Shown here: positions 8,860-17,900 of the stretch, piece by piece
How positions within the stretch are numbered: the stretch's first letter is position 1
Layout of the letters: each line of letters starts with the position of its first letter
Source: an uncultured Peptostreptococcaceae bacterium
GTDB taxonomy: Bacteria > Bacillota > Clostridia > Peptostreptococcales > Peptostreptococcaceae
Length of the DNA: 47,005 nt
Assembly: GCA_947072565.1 (NCBI GenBank)
Contig: CAMTIM010000071.1
Location: 1-47,005, forward strand
Direction: 5' to 3'
Notes under the pieces: model-generated
What the model was told of the DNA's origin: nothing
The model's input: only the letters and a program-made list of their open reading frames with translations
Database searches by the model: none
Made by a program: the position numbers and the translations under genes

Positions 8860-9213
8860 TTATGAAATTTTTCGTTTCGCATTAATAGCTTCTCTACGGT
8901 TGTCTCTTTTTACTTTAGTAGTATCTCTCTTTACCTTACTTGCATCTCTTTTAACTTTATTTGACGTCAAAGGTTTGTTTTTTCTTATTTTCTTTTTACT
9001 AAAGAATATTTTTTTATAGTTATATAATACTAATCCAAATGTTAAACCTAAAGTTGAAACAGCAAGGATCATTAAATAATAATCTAGCGGTACAAATATT
9101 CCCATAACAGCATTTACTATAATTAGTGTAAATGTCAGTAAAAAACATACAACACTTGACATAATCAATACCCTTAAGACATTTTTCATTTTTCTTAGGA
9201 TTTTTTTCAACAT
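8860..9213 (-). CDS. Small two-helix membrane protein with basic repeat tail
   Basis: From the ATG at 9213 (preceded by GGGGTGAG) the product is 117 residues. A longer frame to 9288 lacks a ribosome site. It has a basic N-terminus, two membrane segments (about 14-36 and 42-64) and a strongly basic tail that contains three KVKRD units spaced by seven residues. The tail would be cytoplasmic by the positive-inside rule and could bind RNA, DNA or phospholipid; that is inference. No family is recognised. It is divergent from cotE, whose leader begins about 200 bases away. Confidence 0.65.
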   Translation of the reverse strand: MLKKILRKMKNVLRVLIMSSVVCFLLTFTLIIVNAVMGIFVPLDYYLMILAVSTLGLTFGLVLYNYKKIFFSKKKIRKNKPLTSNKVKRDASKVKRDTTKVKRDNRREAINAKRKIS

Positions 9214-9411
9214 TCTCACCCCATACAATAACAAATATTTACATTTAACCTTATACTTAACTATAACAAATACCAAGAAAAATATCAATTATTATTAGTG
9301 TTTTTTGTTAAAATTCCAACTAAAATATTGATTTTTTATCCGTAACACTACTCTATACAATTTAATACAATAAGAATAGGTGATATTTTATTAAATTAAG
9401 GGGTGATATAT

Positions 9412-11184
9412 ATGCCATGTCTGCCAAGTTTAGGATCAAAAGCTCCTGATTTTAAGGCTAACACAACATTTGGACCTATTGAATTGTCCGACTATTATGG
9501 AAAATGGGTTGTTTTATTTTCCCATCCTGGTGATTTTACACCAGTTTGTACAACAGAATTTTTATGTTTTGCTAAATACTATCCTGAGTTTCAAAAAAGA
9601 AATACTGAACTAATAGGTCTTAGTATTGATAGCAATAGCTCTCATTTAGCTTGGATATATAATATTTTTTCATTAACCGGAGTAGAAATACCGTTTCCAG
9701 TAATCGAAGATAGAGATATGAAAATCGCTAAATTATATGGTATGATTTCAGAAACAATGAGCAACACATCAACTGTTAGATCTGTTTTTATAATAGATGA
9801 TAAACAAATCCTAAGAACAATACTTTATTATCCTTTAACTACAGGAAGAAATATTCCTGAAATACTAAGAATAATAGAAGCTTTACAAACAAGTGATAAA
9901 GATAACGTGGTAACTCCAGCTAATTGGTTCCCTGGAATGCCAGTTCTACTTCCATATCCTAAAACTTACAAAGAATTAAAAAGTAGAATCAAAAATTGTG
10001 ACAAAAACTGTACATGCGTAGATTGGTATCTTTGTTTTGTTCCTGATAAAAATAAAGATTTGGATAATAAAAATTCCACAGACTATGTTCCTTGTAAATA
10101 TAAAAAAAGTAAAAAATCTACACGTCCTCAAATAACGGATATAAAAAAACAACCTTATGATGTTTCTTTTTGTCCTGATGTAAGTCCAATAGTTATGGAA
10201 TATGTTTTAGGTAATCCTAAAAATGTAGATGCAAAACTTTTAGATGCTGTTATTTATGCATTTGTTGAAATAAATGCTGATGGAACGTTATTAGTTCCTA
10301 CACCAAAATATTTAAATGAATTATTAAGTTTAAAATCTCAAAAACCAGATTTAAAAGTAATAGCAGCTATAGGTGGCTGGGGTGCAGATGGTTTTTCTGA
10401 TGCTGCCTTAACTCCTACATCTAGATATAATTTTGCTAGACAGGTTAATAAGCTAATAAATCAATATAAATTAGATGGAATAGATATAGATTGGGAATAT
10501 CCTGCTACTAGTGCAGCTGGTATTAAGTCTAGACCAGTAGATAGAGAGAATTTCACACTACTTCTTACTGCTATAAGAGATGTTATAGGAGATGACAAAT
10601 GGTTAAGTGTCGCTGCAACAGGTGATAAAGGCTATATAAATAGAAGTGTTGAGATAGATAAAATAGCTCCACTTATAAATTATTTTAACCTTATGAGTTA
10701 TGATTTTACAGCTGGTGAAACTGGAGAACTAGGTAAAAGACATCACGCTAACCTTTATGATTCTGATCTTAGTTTACCTGGATATAACGTTGACCTTTGG
10801 ATTAAAAATTTAGAAGCTGCTGGAATGCCACCTTCAAAAATATTACTAGGTGTTCCTTTTTATGGTAGACTCGGAGCTAATTTAACTAAATCTTACGACG
10901 ACCTTAGAAAAAATTATATAAATAAAAACGGATATGAGTATAAATTTGATGCAAAAGCTCAAGCACCATATCTTGTAAAAGACGGTAGCTTTGCAATGTC
11001 ATATGATGATCCTCTTTCTATATATTTAAAATCACAATATATACTTAAAAATTGCTTAGGGGGAATTTTCTCTTGGACATCAACTTATGATCAAGCAAAT
11101 ATACTTGCAAAAGCTATGTATGATGGAATAAATGATCCTGTTTTATTTAAAGAAAAATTAGAAGATATGTATGGAGAATTTTAA
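9412..11184 (+). CDS. cotE: CotE-like spore-coat peroxiredoxin-chitinase fusion
   Basis: The 590-residue protein joins two enzymes. Residues about 1-165 form a 1-Cys peroxiredoxin (HPGDFTPVCTTE, peroxidatic C46), which reduces peroxides. A cysteine-rich linker follows. Residues about 235-590 form a GH18 chitinase with the catalytic pattern DGIDIDWEYP (D355-E362, acid E362). The same fusion is CotE of Clostridioides difficile, a coat protein with peroxidase and mucin/chitin-degrading activities; the C. difficile version is longer as I remember it. No signal peptide is present, as expected for assembly in the mother cell. The ATG at 9412 is chosen because the GTG at 9403 lies inside the AAGGGGTGAT ribosome site. 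A sporulation sigma factor promoter is expected but I could not identify one with confidence. Confidence 0.93.
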   Translation: MPCLPSLGSKAPDFKANTTFGPIELSDYYGKWVVLFSHPGDFTPVCTTEFLCFAKYYPEFQKRNTELIGLSIDSNSSHLAWIYNIFSLTGVEIPFPVIEDRDMKIAKLYGMISETMSNTSTVRSVFIIDDKQILRTILYYPLTTGRNIPEILRIIEALQTSDKDNVVTPANWFPGMPVLLPYPKTYKELKSRIKNCDKNCTCVDWYLCFVPDKNKDLDNKNSTDYVPCKYKKSKKSTRPQITDIKKQPYDVSFCPDVSPIVMEYVLGNPKNVDAKLLDAVIYAFVEINADGTLLVPTPKYLNELLSLKSQKPDLKVIAAIGGWGADGFSDAALTPTSRYNFARQVNKLINQYKLDGIDIDWEYPATSAAGIKSRPVDRENFTLLLTAIRDVIGDDKWLSVAATGDKGYINRSVEIDKIAPLINYFNLMSYDFTAGETGELGKRHHANLYDSDLSLPGYNVDLWIKNLEAAGMPPSKILLGVPFYGRLGANLTKSYDDLRKNYINKNGYEYKFDAKAQAPYLVKDGSFAMSYDDPLSIYLKSQYILKNCLGGIFSWTSTYDQANILAKAMYDGINDPVLFKEKLEDMYGEF

Positions 11185-11191
11185 ATAATAT

Positions 11192-11221
11192 AAAAAGTCT
11201 TGCTCTTTTGCAAGACTTTTT
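11192..11221. terminator. Bidirectional terminator shared by cotE and rnhA
   Basis: A perfect 12-bp stem AAAAAGTCTTGC / GCAAGACTTTTT with loop TCTTTT lies between the convergent cotE and rnhA genes and overlaps the rnhA stop codon. It has T-runs on both strands. Confidence 0.9.
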
Positions 11222-11819
11222 ATATTCCTATAGATGCTTTAGCTAGCCTATCCGCTTCTTCATTGTATTTATTCCCACTATGAGCCTTTACCTTAACAAA
11301 CTTAACATTTAATTTGTTTTTTATACTGTCATAGAATTTTTTATAATCAATAGTTCCTTCTTTGTTAGCTTTCCATGCCCCATTACACCATTTTTCAATT
11401 CCTTCATAATCAAAATATAAAGTTAAGTTTTCAACTTCATTGCTTATGCAATATTGCATTGCAATTTTAGCAGCCTCTATTTCGCCTGCTACATTTCGCA
11501 TACTTACAAGTGATTCATTTTCACCTTTTGTGCTATATGTTTTTTCTACTTTGTTATCCTTTAATATTACTACACCTGAGCCATACGCCCTAATACAATG
11601 TTCATAACTTCCATCTACATATGCCTCTAAACAACTATCTGAATTTTTTAAAATTTCATTTTTTTTGTCTTCTATATAATCCTTTGCTTCGTTTAAAGTT
11701 TCAAAACTTTTATACTCAGCTCCTGAAAAACCATTCACTTGTTCCTTGCAATCATTCCAAGTATTATATATTCCTATTTTTTTACCTTTTTTTACAGCAT
11801 AAAACTTTTTTTTACTCAA
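11220..11819 (-). CDS. rnhA: Ribonuclease HI with N-terminal viroplasmin domain
   Basis: The 199-residue enzyme cleaves the RNA strand of RNA-DNA hybrids. Residues 1-50 form a caulimovirus-viroplasmin type hybrid-binding domain (KKFYAVKKGKKIGIYNTW), as in eukaryotic RNase H1 and Bacillus/clostridial homologues. The catalytic domain (about 63-199) keeps D69 (YVDGSY), E113, D137, H180 and D190 (EEADRLAK). The start is TTG with AAGGAGG seven bases upstream. It is monocistronic and convergent with cotE. All catalytic residues are present, so activity is expected. Confidence 0.93.
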   Translation of the reverse strand: MSKKKFYAVKKGKKIGIYNTWNDCKEQVNGFSGAEYKSFETLNEAKDYIEDKKNEILKNSDSCLEAYVDGSYEHCIRAYGSGVVILKDNKVEKTYSTKGENESLVSMRNVAGEIEAAKIAMQYCISNEVENLTLYFDYEGIEKWCNGAWKANKEGTIDYKKFYDSIKNKLNVKFVKVKAHSGNKYNEEADRLAKASIGI

Positions 11820-11979
11820 ACAATCGCCTCCTTATTATATTTATTTTTGTATTAAATATAATATACATTTTATCCTATAGCCATTGATTTTAAAAGATTT
11901 ATTTATATTTTCATTATATTATAAAATGTTATTATTTCATTTTGGTAATTATTTAATGCTTTATTATTTTTTAAATCCA

Positions 11980-11988
11980 TGATATAAT
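11980..11988 (+). promoter_or_regulatory. Extended -10 promoter for the lysine-riboswitch leader
   Basis: The string TGATATAAT gives a perfect extended -10 (TGn plus TATAAT at 11983-11988) about 30 bases before the aptamer begins. The -35 region is poor (AT-rich), which fits an extended -10 promoter. Confidence 0.6.
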
Positions 11989-12019
11989 CCTTAAATAAAT
12001 AAAATATCGAATATAACTA

Positions 12020-12258
12020 ATTGGTAGAGGTCGCATTGTTAATAAGTAATTTTGTTGAGTTAAGCACGAAGACGCAAAATAAAAGGTAACGGTGCCGAAA
12101 TATATAAGTGATGCTTTAAGCTTATATATTGGGGTCATATAAAATATATATGGCACTGTCACATTAACATGTGGAGTACTATCTTTAGATTAAGTTTCTA
12201 ATTCAATGTTTACATTGAATACTTAAGTCTAGGATAACTTCTTATCCTAGGCTTTTTT
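12020..12258 (+). promoter_or_regulatory. Lysine riboswitch (L-box) with terminator
   Basis: The leader carries the lysine-aptamer signatures in the right order: GGTAGAGGTCGCA (12023), GGTGCCGAAA (12091), a strong P4-type stem ATATATAAG / CTTATATAT (12099-12129), GGGGTCATA, GGCACTGTC (12152) and GGAGTACTATC closing P1 with GGTAG. A hairpin at 12187-12230 with an inner TTCAATG / CATTGAA stem and then a classic terminator follow. Lysine binding should favour the terminator and switch off the NhaC-type transporter downstream. Identification rests on motif order and spacing; a covariance search would settle it. Confidence 0.88.
12229..12258 (+). terminator. Riboswitch-controlled terminator
   Basis: A perfect 9-bp stem CTAGGATAA / TTATCCTAG with loop CTTC is followed by GCTTTTTT. 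It lies between the lysine aptamer and the ribosome site of the transporter, as expected for transcriptional control. Confidence 0.9.
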
Positions 12259-12312
12259 AATCTCAAATTTCTCCTTACCGTTATATTCGATACAAATTAA
12301 TAGGAGGATTTT

Positions 12313-13743
12313 ATGACAACGAACAGTAAAAAGCAAGTAACATTATTCGATGCACTATTATGTGTAGGGTTTTTAGTAACAATTTTAGTAACATGTTTAG
12401 TATTCTTAAGAAAATATGAAATATCTGCTCATATACCACTTATAGTTGGTGCAGTTTTCGCAGCATCTATAGCTGTATTTAAATTAGGTTTTACTTGGAA
12501 AGAATTAGAAGACGGAATTTTATCTACAATAAATACTACGATGCAAGCAATGCTTATACTTTTAGTAGTTGGTATGTTAATTGGAACTTGGATTCTTGGT
12601 GGTGTAGTTCCATCTATGATATATTGGGGTCTTAATATATTATCACCTGGTATATTCTTAGTTGCTACAACGCTTATATGTTCAATCGTATCTATTGCAA
12701 CTGGTTCATCTTGGACTACTGCAGGTACAATAGGTATAGCTTTACTTGGTATAGGTAATGCCCTTGGTATACCTACTAATATAATAGCTGGTGCAATAAT
12801 ATCTGGTGCTTATTTCGGAGATAAAATGTCTCCACTATCAGATACTACAAATTTAGCTCCTGCAATGGCTGGTACAACTTTATTTGAACATATTAAACAT
12901 ATGCTATACACAACTGTTCCAGCTTTATTAATAGCTCTTGTTTTATACGCAATAATAGGTATGAAATATGCTGGTAACCAAATAGATACTACTCAAATAA
13001 ACCAAATACAGACTGCTTTACTTAATAACTATCATACTTTATCGCCATTATTACTTTTAGTACCTGTAGCTGTTATAGTGTTAGTAATCTTAAAAGTTCC
13101 AGCAATACCAGCACTTATAGGTGGAGCTTTACTTGGTGGTGTGATTGCTATAGTTTTCCAAGGCTCATCTATGGCAGATGTATTTTTAGCTGCTAAAGGT
13201 GGATATGTTTCATCTACTGGAATGGACTTTGTAGACCAACTTTTAACTCGTGGTGGTCTGGATAGTATGTTAGGAACAGTTTCTTTAATGCTTTGTGCTT
13301 TAACTGTAGGTGGTATATTAGAAAAAACTGGAATGCTAGAGGTAATAGCTAAAGCTATATTAAGTGTAGCTAAAGGAACTTTTGGACTAATCGCAGCTAC
13401 AATATTTACATGTATCGGAACTAACATAGCTGTTGCCGATCAATATTTAGCTATAGTTATACCAGGAAGTATGTATAAAGATGCATTTATAAAGCAAGGT
13501 TTATCTCCTAAAAACTTATCTCGTGCTTTAGAGGATAGTGGTACAGTAACTTCAGCACTTATTCCATGGAATACTTGTGGAGCTTATATGTCTGCTACAC
13601 TTGGAGTTGGATCATTTGCATTTTTACCATTTGCATTCTTCAACTTACTTTGTCCTTTAATTTCTTTATTCTTTGGGGCAACTGGAATAACAATTGAAAA
13701 ACTTTCAGATGAAGAAAAATTAAGACTTGAAAATGTAGCTTAA
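12313..13743 (+). CDS. NhaC-family antiporter, predicted lysine transporter
   Basis: The 476-residue protein has about 11-12 membrane segments and NhaC-family signatures such as SIATGSSWTTAGT, ISGAYFGDKMSPLSDTTNLAP and SALIPWNTCGAYM. NhaC proteins are usually annotated as Na+/H+ antiporters. Here the gene is alone behind a lysine riboswitch, and comparative work on lysine riboswitches named such NhaC-type proteins LysW, predicted lysine transporters. Lysine uptake or exchange is therefore more likely than bulk Na+ export. The ATG follows TAGGAGG at six bases. It ends at a strong terminator shared with the convergent exchanger gene. Confidence 0.9.
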   Translation: MTTNSKKQVTLFDALLCVGFLVTILVTCLVFLRKYEISAHIPLIVGAVFAASIAVFKLGFTWKELEDGILSTINTTMQAMLILLVVGMLIGTWILGGVVPSMIYWGLNILSPGIFLVATTLICSIVSIATGSSWTTAGTIGIALLGIGNALGIPTNIIAGAIISGAYFGDKMSPLSDTTNLAPAMAGTTLFEHIKHMLYTTVPALLIALVLYAIIGMKYAGNQIDTTQINQIQTALLNNYHTLSPLLLLVPVAVIVLVILKVPAIPALIGGALLGGVIAIVFQGSSMADVFLAAKGGYVSSTGMDFVDQLLTRGGLDSMLGTVSLMLCALTVGGILEKTGMLEVIAKAILSVAKGTFGLIAATIFTCIGTNIAVADQYLAIVIPGSMYKDAFIKQGLSPKNLSRALEDSGTVTSALIPWNTCGAYMSATLGVGSFAFLPFAFFNLLCPLISLFFGATGITIEKLSDEEKLRLENVA

Positions 13744-13762
13744 TAAATTAATTTAATATATC

Positions 13763-13798
13763 AAATAGCGTTGTTATTAATAACAACGCTATTTTTTT
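13763..13798. terminator. Bidirectional terminator, NhaC-type gene / exchanger
   Basis: A perfect 14-bp stem AAATAGCGTTGTTA / TAACAACGCTATTT with loop TTAA is followed by T-runs. It serves the transporter on the plus strand and probably the convergent exchanger gene that ends at 13811. Confidence 0.9.
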
Positions 13799-13810
13799 AC
13801 ATATTTATGT

Positions 13811-14764
13811 TTACTGTCTTATTATTACAAATACCATATATAGGATATATATAAGTACAAGAAAGATTCCTTCTATCTTATTTACACTTTTTTTAGTAGC
13901 TGCAAATATACAAGTTAATACAGTTACAACTATCATAACAAGCATATCTATAAATACAATAGGATGAACTGGTATATTGCTTATAGTTGAAGATATACCT
14001 AAAACAAATAGTATGTTAAATAAATTTGATCCAACTACATTTCCTATGGCAATATCACTTTCTCCTTTTCTTGCAGCAATTACACTAGTTACAAATTCAG
14101 GTAAAGATGTACCTATCGCAACTATTGTAAGTCCTACTAAGTTTTCACTCATTCCCAGGGTTATAGCTATACTACTTGCAGAATTGACTACCATTTGACC
14201 ACCTATAAGTATCCCTATAATACCTAATATACTCATAAATATACTTTTTCCAATAGATATATTTTCTTTAGCTTGGTCTATATTCATTTCTTCTTTTGAT
14301 GTAAGTGCCATCTCTATTAAATAATACATAAATATTCCAAATAACGCTAATAGCATTAATCCATCCGCTCTAGTTAATAAGTTTTCGCTATATCCTTGAA
14401 ACTTTACATCATGTGCTAATATCATCAAAACTACTGCTGCTAATATTGCAAACGGAAACTCTTTTATTATAGTACTCTTTTGTACTTTAATAGGATTTAT
14501 TATAGCTGCAACACCAACTACACATAATAAATTGAATATATTAGATCCAACTACGTTTGCTATTGCCATATCATTGCTTCCTTTTAAAGCAGCTGTAACA
14601 CTTACTGCAGCTTCTGGTGCACTAGTTCCAAATGCAACTATAGTTAAACCTATTATCAAAGTTGGAACTTTAAAAATCTTAGCGATTGATGAAGAACCTA
14701 CTACAAATGTATCTGCTCCTTTTATAAGTAGTAAAAAACCTATTATTAATAATATATAATTCAT
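13811..14764 (-). CDS. Calcium/sodium antiporter, CaCA (YrbG) family
   Basis: The 317-residue membrane protein has about ten hydrophobic segments in two homologous halves. Each half has the alpha-repeat signature: IVAFGTSAPE followed by NVVGSNIFN in the first, IVAIGTSLPE followed by NVVGSNLFN in the second. The two conserved Glu residues coordinate the cation in the NCX structures. It should exchange Na+ or H+ for Ca2+ across the cytoplasmic membrane. A start with AAGGAAGGCGG upstream is well supported. It appears monocistronic. A P-type Ca2+ ATPase is encoded at 27 kb, so the window carries two calcium transporters. Confidence 0.93.
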   Translation of the reverse strand: MNYILLIIGFLLLIKGADTFVVGSSSIAKIFKVPTLIIGLTIVAFGTSAPEAAVSVTAALKGSNDMAIANVVGSNIFNLLCVVGVAAIINPIKVQKSTIIKEFPFAILAAVVLMILAHDVKFQGYSENLLTRADGLMLLALFGIFMYYLIEMALTSKEEMNIDQAKENISIGKSIFMSILGIIGILIGGQMVVNSASSIAITLGMSENLVGLTIVAIGTSLPEFVTSVIAARKGESDIAIGNVVGSNLFNILFVLGISSTISNIPVHPIVFIDMLVMIVVTVLTCIFAATKKSVNKIEGIFLVLIYILYMVFVIIRQ

Positions 14765-14887
14765 ATAAGCCGCCTTCCTTATTTCTTCACTTGTATTTAG
14801 CCCCTTATAATAGTTATTTTTTCTAAATTATTGTATCTTATTCAACTTATAAATTCACTTGCATAAAAACAAGCATATTTTTTCAAA

Positions 14888-14935
14888 TAAATAGAGCATG
14901 TTAAATAATTAAAGTGATTTAACATGCTCTATTTA
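14888..14935 (-). terminator. Terminator downstream of dinG
   Basis: A perfect 19-bp stem (arms at 14888-14906 and 14917-14935, core AGAGCATGTTAAAT) with a ten-base loop lies about 37 bases after the dinG stop. The T-run on the minus strand is short (ATTTATTTG). Confidence 0.75.
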
Positions 14936-14971
14936 AACTGCTATATATTATTTTATTTTATATCAAAATGT

Positions 14972-17900
14972 TTATTTAGGTTTGTATTTAAGCTTATCTT
15001 TGTGTATTGAGTAATTTTGATTATAGTAATTTATTTTTAAGATTTCGTCTTTAAAATCAACCACATTACTATTTATATTTCTATTTTTCATTTGCTTGTT
15101 TATAAATTTTTCTACATTTTTAACGTTCATATTATCATCATATTTTAATATATCTATAATTTCCATTAAAGTCTTATTCATAACAACAGTTCTAGACTTA
15201 TATAAATGATCACTTATACATTCTGTTATTTTGTTTTTGCCCATAATATTTATACTGCATCCATGCAAATCTCTTTCTAATTTTTTTATAGTATGAATAT
15301 TAGTTCCTGTATTAAAAATCACAAAACAACCATAATCATATTGGCTCCTTAAAATTCTACCCATAGCTTGTTTAACCTTTATAGCCATCTGTGGATAATT
15401 CACAACATGATAAGGCAAATTATATTTTTTCATAATTGTTGAATACAGTGGATCTTTCGGATTTAAATTTGGTATTTTATCTAATGTAACACAGATTAAT
15501 CCATCTCCCGGTATATCTACGCCTTCAAAGCAACCCTTAGAACCTAATACTACACACTTTTTGTTTATGTCATTTAAATTTTTAATACCTTTTTTATTCA
15601 TATAAACTTCTATATTTTGATTATTCAAATCGTCTAAAAGATAATCATACGTTTTTTCTAGCCTATCTCTACTATTAAATAAAGATAGTAAATGACCTTG
15701 TGTTATCTTAGATACATTATTTATAACATCACTCATTTCTTTTGGAAAATCTTTATTGTTATAGTTGCACAAATCATTTAAACCAATTATTGATACTCTA
15801 TTTTTATAATCATATAACGGAGGTATTATTTTTTCTATACTTTCAACTCTGTTTATACCTAACGTATTTTTAAAATAATCCATACTATTTTCTACACTTA
15901 AAGTAGCTGATAAAAATACACCACTTTCTATTTGTGTTAATATATTTTCTTCAAATAATGCAGCTAATTTTAATGGAACAACTCTTATTTCGAAGTAATT
16001 ATAATTTTTATCTATTTCAATTATCCTTGCAAAATCATCATCTTTACTATATTCCATAAAGGTTTGAAATACAGATTTTATGTTTTCTAATTCATTTATT
16101 CTAGCTTTTCCAAATTTATAAACATCAGACTCTTTATCTATACTATCGTCATCTAAATTTCTATCTATTATAATCAATATAGATACTAAATTTCTTATGA
16201 TTTTATCGCAACTATTTTTTATTACTTGGCTATATTTATCGTAAGTTATATTTTTTATTTCATTATCAATTTTTATCTTTCCTGCTATTTCATTTTCTTG
16301 TAGATTTAATTCCCACCTTAAATTATACTTACTTATATTTTTATAATGTGAATTCATTCCAAAATCTAATATATTTTTCATTTCTTCTATTATTAAATTT
16401 ATATTAGTACTTATCTTATTTTTTATATTTCTATCAAAATGCACATGATGATAAAATTTATCAAATGGTTTTATTTTTTTATTTTTATTTTCGTATGCAA
16501 ATATGCTATTATTTATATTTTCATATGGATATATTTCCTTTAAAAAATGACAAAACATCTTATACTCAATAGTACTAGAAAAGAACTCATATCCCTTTTC
16601 AGCTAAATTATGTGCTTCATCAACTATTATATGTTCCAGTGGCTTTTCTTCTTTATAAGGCCATTTAGCAAGCAGTGAATGATTTATAACTGTTATATCC
16701 TCTTCCTTTAATTGTTCTGTTCTTATTTTATATAAGCAATCCTTAAAACACTTTTTAGGCCTACATAAATTAGGATCGCACATTACATATCTTAAGTGGA
16801 TATCCATTTTTTCAAAATGACTTATTATGAAATGATTTATTTCTTCTATATCTCCATGTTTCCCATCTTTTATAAATCTTTCTAATATTATAATACCTAA
16901 TATCTCTTCTATAGTTGGATTTTGTTCGTTATAATCTTTTTTATAAATCTCCAATTTTTCTACACAGATATAATTATTTTTCCCCTTTATATATCCATAG
17001 CTAACTTTATTGTTAAGATTTAACGAGTTCAATACATTAGGTATATCTTTATTAATAAGCTGTATTTGTAATTCCTTTGTATCAGTAGATATAATAACTC
17101 TTTTATTATTAAGCCTCGATTCTAAAATTACAGGAAGCAAATATCCTACACTTTTTCCTATTCCTGTAGGTGCTTGTATGCATGCTATTTTAGGATTAGC
17201 TGATTTTGTTTTAAATGTTTCTCTTATAGTTTTTGTAAGTTCATATTGACCAGGTCTATATTCATATAAAAATCCCTCTTTACTTTCCCATATACTTTCA
17301 TCTTTTAATAATTCTTCATAGTTTTTATCATTTTTATAAACTTTTTTTAAAATTTCTTTTTCTTTTATACCTTTGTCTTCCTTAAATATCTCTTTTTCAT
17401 AATGATATTGTGTATAAGAAGCATTATCTATCAACTCACTCCATTCCCATTTTGGTAACATAAATTTATTTAGATATGAGTTTATTTTAAATGTTAATGG
17501 CTCTAATGTAGATTCTTCTGACTTTTTTAATTTAACTATTAATATATTAATTATTTTAATCATATCTTCTATTTTATGTAGAGTAAGCGACTTATTATCT
17601 ATTTTTTGAGTGCTACTTATTAATTGTTTTTTTAAATAATTTAAATTATATTCTTTATGGTATGGCTCTAATACAATTGCTAATTCCATAGAATTTATAA
17701 TTTTATTTTTAATTTTTGGCATACATTTATTTAAAATTTGTTTTATAAACAATGTGTCGTGGCAAATAATTACTGCATCTTCAACAAAATCTACAAATTC
17801 ATCTATTATATTATTTAATTTAGGCGCACTTTGAATATTTTTTTTATATAAATTACTATATTGAGAATATACTTGTGTCGAAATTGGTTTTTGATTTTTG

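Larger units (their letters stand above)
12005..12292. repeat. 13-bp inverted repeat enclosing the whole riboswitch leader
   Basis: The sequence at 12005-12017 (TATCGAATATAAC) is the exact reverse complement of 12280-12292, which lies after the terminator and eight bases before the Shine-Dalgarno. In a read-through transcript the two arms could pair and close the entire leader. No target-site duplication flanks the arms, so a mobile element is not supported. Confidence 0.6.

Noticed and set aside
9289-9411. Sporulation sigma-E or sigma-K promoter before cotE
   Set aside because: A TATACAAT string is present but no -35 element lies at proper spacing. In DNA this AT-rich I cannot support a site.
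11971-12162. Minus-strand frame of 63 codons over the riboswitch
   Set aside because: It lies antisense to the lysine aptamer, has no ribosome site, and its codons follow the RNA motif rather than a protein.
12005-12292. Inverted repeat as ends of a small mobile element carrying the riboswitch
   Set aside because: No target-site duplication flanks the arms and the content is a normal cis-regulatory leader of the following gene.
13032-13427. Minus-strand frame of 131 codons inside the NhaC-type gene
   Set aside because: It is a shadow of the real membrane-protein gene; high Pro, Ser and Thr content mirrors Gly/Val/Ala codons on the other strand.
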